The notes under the pieces are model-generated. The model was not told the DNA's origin and did no database searches. It was given only the letters and a program-made list of their open reading frames with translations. Shown piece after piece: positions 42,086 through 53,600 of a stretch of DNA of 64,000 bases. Numbering within the stretch: position 1 is the first letter of the stretch; every line of letters begins with the position of its first letter. A program made the position numbers and the translations under genes. The DNA is from Echiichthys vipera (taxonomy: Eukaryota; Chordata; Actinopteri; Perciformes; Trachinidae): contig OY829654.1 in NCBI GenBank assembly GCA_963691815.1, positions 2,710,444 to 2,774,443 of the forward strand. The letters run 5' to 3'.

Positions 42086-45000
42086 TGTGTGTGTGTGTGT
42101 GTCTGTGTGTGTGTGTGTGTGTGATTGTATTGATTGACTCTAAATCCATTGATTTTAAACGCGGATGCTGATGTGGATGAACAGCAGGAGGTTGTCAGTC
42201 ATTAGTGTTGGTTCTGCAGACAGACAGACACACACACACACACACACACACACACGTACACACACGTAGGATGGTGTTTTGATATCTGATCTGGAGAAAC
42301 TCGTGTTAATGCAGCAGATCAAATTCAGAGCGTTTACAGTCACATCAGTAAACCCCAAAAATGATCTTAATCAGATGATTGAAGTCCCCTCGTCTCCATG
42401 TGAGGGGGTTGAATGAGAACATGAGGGAGTAACTCTTCCTCCGGTGCAGTAGGGGGCGCTCCACCAACATACAGCTGCTCTGAATACGGCTTTTTCTTCT
42501 GGTTCACCTTTGTCAGAATTACAAACGTGGGGAAAATGGCCGACTTTTTGGTAGAACTACCACAGAAACGGGTCTTCTTGGTAGTGGTGTTGGTTGCCAT
42601 GGTGAAGTCCTCCCTCTGTTTAAAGGGAACGCTCTATTGTTGTTGGTTTTTACGTTGTTTTTGGCGCCGTTGCTTCCTGGTTTATTCTATTTCCGGTTTC
42701 AAAAGCCACAAGTGAGGAGTGGGGAGCATGCGCAGACGCAAACCTGATAGTAACCCGGGAACGCTGTTTACATGCACGAATAATCGGGGTACTGAAGGAG
42801 TTCTCTAGGTCTGTTACCTGGGGTATGAGAACCCAGACTTTACCCGGGGCACGGTGTTTACATGGTGTTAAAGAAACTGGAGTATGACCTTAACCTGAAA
42901 ATAATCGGGTTTTCAAACTGCATGTAGATCAGAACGCACTGATTGTTCTAATCTGCCATCGAGATCCAGATTATCACCTTCAAGACCCCAGAAGTGGCCT
43001 TCAGGGTCCACTAGAACCACCGAACGGACCCTGATAACAGTTAGAACTTCATAGGAACACGTCCTCTGTGACCACCAAGACCCCTTAAACCTAAAGAGCC
43101 CCTGGAAGTACTTTAGTGCTCATCATACACTCTTAAATAACCTCTAGAACCATATGTTGTACCTCTAGAACCTTCCCAATTATGGTTAGAACCTTCTATA
43201 GGATAACTGGGTCCTTTGACAGGGACCGTAGAACCACCTGACTACTGAAACCTTTTCAGAGGCATGTAGAACCTCTCTGACGGCCACTGGAACCTCATCA
43301 GTGAACGCTAGAACCTCCTCATCAATGAACACTCCTCAGCATCTACCAGAACCTCTTAAACAAGCACTAAGTACCGCTAGGACCTCCTTAATGATCGCTA
43401 GAACATTCTGTAGGAGAACTAGAACAGTTGAAAAGGCCTGTAGAACCTCAGGATTACGAAAACCTCCTACAGGGCCCTGTCACCTTCTTCATGAGCTCCC
43501 ATAAGGGCAACTAGAACCGCTCAAAGGACTCTGATAACCTGTGACACCTACAACTTACTGAGAGTTGACTAGAACCATTTTACTGACCTTTAGGACTTCC
43601 AAGACCCCCTCAACCTTATAGTTACTAAAGGGCCCCTGGAACCACGTTTAGAACTTCTTTAAGAGCCACTAGAACCATCTAATGGACTTCTAGAAAGTCC
43701 CTTATGATGGCTAGAACAGTCTATAGGATCAGTAGAACCATTAACAAGACCTGTAGAACCTCCGGACTACTACAACCTCCCCCAGGACCCTGTCACATCC
43801 TTCATGAACACAAGAACACCCTTAAGGGGGACTATAACCTTCTAATAGGTATGTAGAACATCCCCAATGACCACTAGAACCTCGTTGGTGAACATTTAAA
43901 CCTCCTAAAGTTATGTAGAACCCCCCTAACAACCACTAGAACCTCATTTGTGAACATTAGAACTTCCTAACAGGCATGTAGAACTTCATAAGTCGAAATA
44001 TGGGATGATTGTCACCGGAATTTGACTTTAAGCCCAACTTTAAGCCCAACATGCAGCGTGTTATCGAGGCGTTGTTCCTTCAGGTGAGGTGTTACCTCGG
44101 TTCTCCGTCGATCCAATCAGCGCCAGCTTCGGGACCAATTCTCCACGCATTGAAAAGCATTGAAAAGCATTGAAAAGCTGTGTTTCCATAGAGGGCATGG
44201 ATGGCTGCTCCTATTCTTTATGTTTGAATGTTGTTTCCCAGGATTAGGAAACTGTTCTTTGTGGAGCCCTGCAAAGTACTGACACACTGAGATGGTGATC
44301 AGATGTTATTGATACTGGTGTTGATCCTGTTTATTGCTCTGATTCTTGGATTTTGCGTGAAAAACATTCTTTGACAGGTTTTTGTTGTTTTTTGAGTGAG
44401 TGTGAAGAAGGAATGCGAAAATGTTTATGCAGCTTTCTTCCTTGTTTTGGTTTTTATGTTTTTCTCTCTGCCATGACACTTTGTTGTTGTTGAAGTTAGG
44501 ATGAGTTTAGACGACAAATCTTTTTTGATGGGTTTGACGGCTAGTTCTGTTTCCATGGTAGCAGCCAATAGCGTCGGGTGTTGCTGGTTGCCAGCAGTCA
44601 ACAACAGTCAACTGTTGTTGACTGTTGTTGCTACAGAAACAAGGAATCATGTTGAGTTGAGAGCTAGCTAACGGATTAGACAGCACTCAGACTTGCTAAC
44701 GTTAAATATTGTCGTAGGTGGACATTTTGGCCTCTCGTTGTTGTTCTTCAATGTTGTGAAACAGTTATTTCTGTGCCCCTGGAACAAATGGGGAAATAAA
44801 CAACAACAAAGACAAAACAACAACAAAAGCTTTGGTCGCCTGTCCATCTCCACCTGTGTCTCTCCTTTCATCAGAGCTGAGTTCTTGTATTTGTTGGTTT
44901 CACTCCTCATGGAAACCGAAAAGCTTTTATTTTGGCAGTCTGTGGGCGTGACTGTGATGTCATCCCGTTCTGACCTATCCCGTCTCCTCAGGTCCCTCCT

Positions 45001-47692
45001 CCTCCTCCAGTCCCAGTTTGCTGACGAAGAGTCTCTCTCTGGAGCCGTCCTGCTCTCCGTGCGGCCACCAGGCGGCGCTGGACGCCGACGCTCCCAAGCA
45101 GCTGAGCTCCGACCCGGGGCCCAGCTCCTCGTCCTCGGGCCCCGCCTCCCTGAGGGGAGGGGCGGAGCTAACAGAGCGCTGCGGCTCAGCTGACGGGCTG
45201 GTGCCGGTCAACGACACGGGGCCGCCAGAGCTGCCAGCAACCACAATAACGCCACCGAGCAAGAGCAGACCGCCGCTGCCCGGGCCCAAACCTCAGGGTG
45301 AGCGACTAAGTTAGCACTGAGCTAACTGTAAGCTAACTGCTAACTGTTACTTAACTGCTAACTGTTTGCTAAATGCTGTTTGCTAACTGCTAGTAAAATG
45401 CTAACTGTTTGCTAACTATTAGTTAACTGCTAAGTGTTTGCTAACTGTTTGCTTACTGCTAACTGTTAGTTAAATGCTAACTGTTTGTTAGCTGCTAACT
45501 GTTTGCTAACTGCTAACACACAGTTGATTACAATATTTACATTTCTTTAATGAGTCAATGACTAACTGGCCTCTGATTGGCCCTCCACAGTCCCCCCAAA
45601 GCCCCCCCACCTCCAGCAGCAGGCGGGGGTGTTGAGGCCACGCCCCCGGGCTCCAGAAAAGCCCCTCCCCCCTCCCCCGCCCTGCAGACCCCTCCCAGCT
45701 GACCCCAAGGGTGGCCGGAGCCCACCCATCCGTGGCGATGGGACCGCCTCCCCCACCTGCGTCCTGTCACTCATCGAAAAGTTTGAGCGGTGAGTTCTGA
45801 TTGGTCAGAGGAGGAGTGATGTCATCATTAAAGGCTTTACTGGGGTTTTACAGTGTGTGTGTGTGTGTGTGTGTGCGTGCGCAGTGAGCAGATCATCGTG
45901 GTTCCTGACATCACCGGGGGGGCTCTGTGTCCCCGCCTCCCCGACCCCGCCCCCTCCTCCGAACCTTCGTCACAGCCATCATCAACGCCACCCGCCCCTC
46001 CCCCACCTGATGGCGATCCGCCCTCTGAGCTCAAAGGTCATGATGACATCACACTGGGGGACGAGGGGGAGGAGGGAGATGCCGACCTCCACGATGACCA
46101 CGATGACGACGACGACGACCACGATGAGGAGCTGGCGGCGGCGTGCCGTGAGGACCTCCATCAGAAGCGTCTCTCCATGGAGTCGGGTTACAGCGCCTCG
46201 GAGAAACACCTGGAAGACGATGTCGTTGCCGTGGAGATGAGGGAGCAGGTGCAGCAGCCGCCGCCTCCGCTCGACCGATCGGAGCTGCCCTCGGAGCGTC
46301 TGTCCCTCCCCTCGTCGCAGACGGAGGGAAAACTGGCCAATCGGGACAGCGGCATCGACAGCATCAGCTCCCCGTCCCACAGCGAGGAGCTCTGCTTCGC
46401 CGGCGTGGACGACGGGGGCGTGGTTTACCCCTGCAGCCCCGCCCTCCTGCCGCGCCTCTCCAGCTCGTCCTCGTACGCGGGGGAGGGAGGGGAGGAGGGG
46501 GAGGTGAGGGGCGGAGCCAGGAGGAGGAGGGATTTCTCTGAGGAGGGCGACAGCGACCTGGAGGAGGAGGAGGCGGAGCTTACACTGGTGCTGCCCCCCA
46601 CCAAGACTGACAGGCAGGACTCTGTGGAGGTGACACACCTGTTATATTATTATTATATTATAATATTAATAATGTTTATGATCATTTTAATGTTTATATT
46701 ATTTCTAATAATCTTTATGATAATATTTATAATGTTTATAATATTTAAAATAATGATTATAATATTTGAAATGTTTATTTTATTCATAATAATGTTTATA
46801 TTCTATATTATCATTTTTATAATAGTTAAAATAATCAATAATTATAACTTTATAATAATGTTAAATATTAAATTAAATAATATTATGTTAAAATTATTCA
46901 TTATAATATTTATAATAATGTCTATATTATAAATAATAATATTTATAAGTGTTAATTATATTTAAAATAATGTTTATATTATATATAATATTTTTTTTGA
47001 ATAGTAATTATAATAATGTTTATATTTAAAATAATGTTAAAATGATTTATTAAAAATTATAATAATATTTATCATATAAATAATCATTATATTTATAACG
47101 GTTTATAATAGTTATGATAATATTTATAATATTTAAAATAATGTTTATATTATATAAAAAATGTTTTATAATAGTTACAATAATTATAATAATGTTTCTA
47201 ATATTTATTATAATGTAAAAGTTATTTATTAAAATATTAAAAAGAATGTTTATCATATGAATAATAATATTTATAATACATTTATAACAGTGTTTTCAAT
47301 ATTTATAAAAATGTTTATAATATTAATGATAACATGTATAATATTTCTAATAATCCCCAAAGAAATTATAAATGTAATTTATAATAAATGTCATTTTTAT
47401 AATATTTCTAATAATTTTTATAATATTTATTATAATATTTATAATATTTATAATAATGTTTATAATATTTATAACAATGTATATTATATAATATTTGTAT
47501 AATATTTATAATAATGTTTATAATATTTTTATAATATTTCTTATATTTTTTTTATAGTATTTATAATAATGTTTATAATATTTATTATTATATTTATAAT
47601 ATTTCCTGCATCACTGTGCTGTCAGAACCAGACTCCATTGATAGAAACAGTGGTTGTAGTTTTGGATTAAGGTCAATTAACTCCATCGAACC

Positions 47693-47741
<49 letters not shown>

Positions 47742-47810
47742 GTCTGCCTGTCTCTCTGCCTGTCTGTCTGTCTGACTGTCTCTCTGCCTGTCTGTCTGTC
47801 TGACTGTCTC

Positions 47811-47849
<39 letters not shown>

Positions 47850-47852
47850 GCC

Positions 47853-47885
<33 letters not shown>

Positions 47886-47900
47886 GCCTGTCTGTCTGCC

Positions 47901-47937
<37 letters not shown>

Positions 47938-50660
47938 GCCTGTCTGTCTGTGCAGCTGTCCGTCCAGCAGAGGGTCTTTAACATCGCCAACGAGCTGCTG
48001 CACACAGAGATCGCCTACGTCTCTAAGCTCCACCTCCTGGACCAGGTGAGTCCCAGAGTCCTGATCCCCAGTCCCGCCTGTCTGAGCGTGGGACAGAGAC
48101 CCTGAACCCGACCTGTGCTCCTCCCGCAGGTGTTCTGCGCCCGGCTGCTGGAGGAGGCGCGCTCTCGCTCCTCCTTCCCGTGCGACGTGGTCCAGGGCGT
48201 CTTCTCCAACATCTGCTCCATCTACTGTTTCCACCAGCAGTTCCTGCTGCCCGCGCTGCAGAAGCGGATGGAGGAGTGGTGAGGGCCCTTCATCCTCCTC
48301 TCCTTCTCCTTCTCTTTCTCCTCTTCTCAACCTCAGCATTCACCTCCTTCCTCCTTCTCGTCCCGCAGGGAGTCGAACCCGCGGATCGGGGACATCCTGC
48401 AGAAGCTGGCGCCGTTCCTGAAGATGTACGGCGAGTACGTGAAGAACTTCGACCGAGCCATGGAGCTGGTGAACACCTGGATGGAGAGGTCGGCTCAGTT
48501 CAAGACCATCGTCCAGGAGATCCAGGTGAGTGTGAAGCCCCGCCCACAGGTCTGGTCACCGCAGAGAGGGCGTGGCACTTGTTTGACGCGGACGGGCGTC
48601 CTCTCTGAGGGGCGTAAGTGAACCCGTGTCTCTTCTCGTTGACCTCCTGCAGAGGGAGGAGCGCTGCGGGAACCTGACTCTGCAGCACCACATGTTGGAG
48701 CCGGTTCAGAGGATCCCTCGCTACGAGCTGCTGCTCAAAGATTATCTGCACCGGCTGCCCGAGGACGCGCCGGACCACCGGGACGCCCAGAGTACGTACA
48801 GGAGAAAACGGGGGACGCGGGGACACGCACGCACACAGGGGAGCTGACTGGAACGTAAACAATGATATCTTCTTCTTCTTCTCTCTGCAGAGTCTCTGGA
48901 GCTCATCGCCACGGCGGCAGAACACTCCAACGCCGCCATCAGGAAGATGGTGAGACGCACACAAACACATGCACACACACGCACACACACGCACACACAC
49001 GCAGACGCACACACATGCACACACACACACACACACACAAACACATGCACACACACGCACACACACGCACACACACACACACACACACACACTCGTTTCA
49101 AGCTCGTCTTCAAGATCAGATCATAATTACTTTTCTCCTCTTTAACGCTGCATCTGTCTGTCTCCCTGTCTGTCTGTCTCCCTGTCTGTCTCCCTGTCTG
49201 TCTGCCTGTCTCCCTGTCTCCCTGTCTGTCTGTCTGTCTGTCTGTCTCCCTGTCTCCCTGTCTGTCTCCCTGTCTGTCTGTCTGTCTCCCTGTCTGTCTC
49301 CCTGTCTCCCTGTCTCCCTGTCTGTCTCCCTGTCTGTCTGCCTGTCTCCCTGTCTGTCTCCCTGTCTGTCTCCCTGTCTCTCTGTCTGTCTCCCTGTGTG
49401 TCTGTCTCTCCGTCTGTCTCTCTGTCTGTCTGTCAGGAGCGAATGAGGAAGTTGTTAAAAGTGTACGAGCTGCTGGGAGGAGAAGAAGACATCGTTAACC
49501 CGACAAACGAGCTCATCAAAGAAGGACACATCCTGAAACTGTCCAACAAGAACGGGACGACGCAGGACAGATACCTCATACTGGTGCGCTACTCTACTCT
49601 ACTCTACTCTGTCTGTCCTCTACTGTCCTTTAGTGTCTGTCCTCTACCGTCCTCTACTGTCTGTCCTCTACTGTCTGTCCTTTAGTGTCCTACTGTCTGT
49701 CCTTTAGTGTCCTCTACTGTCTGTCCTCTACTGTCTGTCCTTTAGTGTCTGTCCTTTAGTGTCCTCTACTTTACTCTACTGTCTGTCCTCTACTGTCTGT
49801 CCTCTACTGTCTGTCCTTTAGTGTCCTCTACTGTCTGTCCTCTACGTCTGTCCTCTAATGTCTGTCCTTCAGTGTCCTCTACTGTCTGTCCTTTAGTGTC
49901 CTCTACTGTCTGTCCTCTGGTGACTGATACCTGTCTGTCCTCTGGTGACTGATACCTGTCTGTCCTCTGTTGACTGATACCTGTCTGTCCTCTGGTGACT
50001 GATACCTGTCTGTCTCTCTCAGTTCAATGACAGGTTACTGTACTGCGTCCCAAAGCTGCGTCTGATTGGTCAGAAGTACGGCGTCCGTGCTCGCATCGAT
50101 GTGGACGGGATGGAGGTGAGACACCCCCCCCCCACACACACACCACCACCACAACCACCACCACCACCACTGAGTGAAGCTCCGCCTCCTACACCTGACC
50201 TGATTAAACCTGTCTCTCTCTCCCTCCCCTCTGTCTCTCTCTCTCTGTCCACCTGTCTCTCTCTCTCTGTCCTCCTGTCTCTCTCTCTGTCCTCCTGTCT
50301 CTCTCTCTCTGTCCTCCTGTCTCTCTGTCCTCCTGTCTCTCTCTCTGTCCTCCTGTCTCTCTCTCTGTCCACCTGTCTCTCTCTCTCTGTCCTCCTGTCT
50401 CTCTCTCTGTCCTCCTGTCTCTCTCTCTCTCTGTCCTCCTGTCTCTCTCTCTGTCCTCCTGTCTCTCTCTCTGTCCTCCTGTCTCTCTCTCTGTCCACCT
50501 GTCTCTCTCTCCCCAGCTGAAGGAGACCAGCAGTGTTGCAGTTTCCAGGACGTTCCTGGTGTCTGGCAAACAGAGATCACTGGAGCTGCAGGCCAGGTAC
50601 AGACAGACAGACAGACAGACAGACAGTTAGAGAGACAGACAGTTAGAGAGACAGACAGTT

Positions 50661-50697
<37 letters not shown>

Positions 50698-53600
50698 GTT
50701 TCCTGACAGCTCTTCCGTCTCTTTGTGTCTCTGCAGGACGGAGGAGGAGAAGAGAGACTGGATTCAGGTAAACACTCACTTCCTGTCATGTGATCGAACT
50801 TCTCGCCTGTCTGCAGTGATGTCACGATGATGTCACAGCTGGGCGTGGTTACAGGTGTCAGTGTGTGTGTGTGTGTGTGTCTGCCCTCAGGCCATCCAGG
50901 CGACCATCCAGAGGCACGAGCAGACGATGGAGAGCTTCAGACACCTCAACTGTTCACTACGAGACGACGAGTCCACGCCGCCTCACTCCCCGGTAACACA
51001 CCACCGGCGGATCAGAGCGCCGTATTGTTCGTGTGTTTGAGTTCTGACAGAAACTAAACTCTGCTCTCTCCAAAGCCTCCAGACTCCTGTCTCTCTCTCT
51101 GTACCAACCTGTCTCTCTCTCTGTCCTCCTGTCTCCCTTTCTCCTCTCAGGCAAATGTCCAGTTGTGTAGTTTTTTTTCCAGAAAGTGCCGCTGTTGAGG
51201 TGGTTTCAGGAGTTCCTGAGAGGTTTCAGGGGTTCTTGAGGAGGTTTCAGGGGTTCTTGAGGAGGTTTCAGGAGTTCTAGATGAGGTTTCAGGAGTTCCT
51301 GGGATGTTTCAGGAGTTCTTGAGAGGTTTCAGGATTTGTAAGGAGGTTTCAGGAGTTCCTGGGAGGTTTCAGGCGTTCTAGATGAGGTTTCAGGTATTCT
51401 CAAGAGGTTTCAGGAGTTTCTGGGAGGTTTCAGGAGTTCTTGAGAAGTTTTAAGAGTTATTGAGAGGTTTCAGGAGTTGTAAGGAGGTTTCAGGGGTTCT
51501 TGAAAAGGTTTCAGGAGTTGTAAGGAGGTTTTTAGGAGTCCCTGAGGTTTCAGGGGTTCATGAGAGGTTTCAGGAGTTCTTGGCGAGGTTTCAGGACATA
51601 TTGAGGAGGTTTCAGGGGTTCTTGAGGAGGTTTCATGACATATTGAGGTGGTTTCAGGGGTTCTTGGTGAGGTTTCAGGACATATTGAGGTGGTTTCAGG
51701 AGTTCTTGTGAGGTTTCAGGAGTTCTTGGCGAGGTTTCTGGACATATTGAGGTGGTTTCAGGAGTTCTTGAGGAAGTTTCAGGAGGTATTGAGGTGGTTT
51801 CGGGGGTTCTTGAAGAGATTTAAGGAGTTCTTTTGAGGTTTCAGGAGTTCTAGGGACATTCAGGAGTTCATGAGGAGGTTTCAGGAGTTCTTGGGAGTTC
51901 TTGGGAGAATTTGAGGAGTTATTGAGAGGTTTCAGGAGTCCTCCTGTTTGGATCATCTACTGAAGGAAACACTAACTGTGGAAGAGAACCTCATACAGCC
52001 ATCAAAGATCTCAACTATCACTTTGAGTGACGTGTTTGACAAGAGTAACGTCGGCTGCAGCAGACAAACCAAAGTGAACTGTATTAAACTGTTCTGATCT
52101 CTGTCTGTCTCTCAGAGCTGCGTGGAGTTGGGAAAACGAGCTCCGACTCCGATCAGAGAGAAGGAAGTCACTCTGTGTATGAAGTGTCAGGAGCCGTTCA
52201 ACTCCATCACCAAGAGACGACACCACTGTAAAGCCTGCGGACACGTACGTATCTGACCCTATCTGCGATGTCTTCATTATCTACATCCCCACTGTGAGCC
52301 TGTGAACATGTACAGTCTTCATCAACATTTACAATATCTGTCAAATCTGGAGAGGTTTCAGGAGTTCTTGGAGAGGTTTCAGGAGTTCTTGAGAATGTTT
52401 CAGGGGTTCTTTGGGGTTCCAGGAGTTCTTGAGGAGGTTTCAGGGGTTCTTGAGGCAGTTTTGGGAGTTCCTTGGGAGGTTACAGGAGTTCTTGGGGAGG
52501 TTTCAGGAGTTCTTGGGTAGGTTTCAGGGGTTCTTGAGGAAGTTTTGGGGGTTCTTGGGGAAGTTTAAGGAGTTCTTGGGGAGGTTCCAGGGGTTCTTGA
52601 GGCAGTTTCAGGGGTTCTTTGCGGGTTTCAGGAGTTCTTGGGGAGGTTTCAGGGGTTCTTGAGGCAGTTTTGGGAGTTCTTGGGGGGTTTCAGGAGTTCT
52701 TGGGGAGGTTTCAGGAGTGCTTGGGGAGGTTTCCACAATATCTGTCAAATCTGGAGAGGTTTCAGGAGTTCTTGGAGAGGTTTCGGGAGTTCTTGGGGAG
52801 GTTTCAGGGGTTCTTGGGGAGGTTTCAGGAGTTCTTGGGGTAGTTTCAGGGGTTCTTGGGGAGGTTTCAGGAGTTCTTGAGAAGTTTCAAGAGTTGGGAA
52901 ACATGACATTAACATTCACAATAACTGTAAAAATCTGAGCCATGTGACTGTGACATCAACCACTGAAAACATTTGTAGTTCCCTTAAAAGCTACAGAGCA
53001 CTGACCGACAGTTTGTTGACCTCAGGTGGTTTGTGGGAAATGTTCAGAGTTTCGTGCTCGTCTTTCGTACGACAACAACCGCACCAACCGAGTTTGTATC
53101 GACTGCTACGCCATGCTGGTGGGGGCGTCGCCTTCGCCCGCCACGCTGAGCAGCAGCACCCAGAGGAGGCGCTCCATCCTGGAGGTTAGCGTGACATCAC
53201 TGTGACATCACACACCATTATTTACTAATACCACAAGAGCTACTGCAAAAAATAATATGTGACATTTTGTTTTTTTAGTTTTCTTGTTGAGTTTGTCGGA
53301 GAACTAATGCTGTCTTCATCCCTGTGTCTCGTTGCCATAGAAACAGGCCTCTTTGGCAGCAGAGCACAGTGTGATTTGTAGTTTTCTTCACCACATGGAG
53401 AAAGGAGGCGGGAGGGGCTGGCAGAAGGCCTGGTTCGTCATCCCTGAAAATGAGCCGCTGGTGCTCTACATCTACGGGGCTCCACAGGTAACTTATTAAC
53501 ATACATTATATACCAAACAACACTGGCAGCAGCAACTTCAGTCAAGTTTTCTGGGGTTTTTGGGAGGTTTCAGGAGTTCTTGAAGAGGTTCCAGCAGTTC

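Noticed and set aside
45853..46932. 359-codon frame continuing past fgd1 exon 4
   Set aside because: The part after 46629 is intronic read-through into AT-rich repeat; a good donor ends the exon and exon 5 continues the frame.
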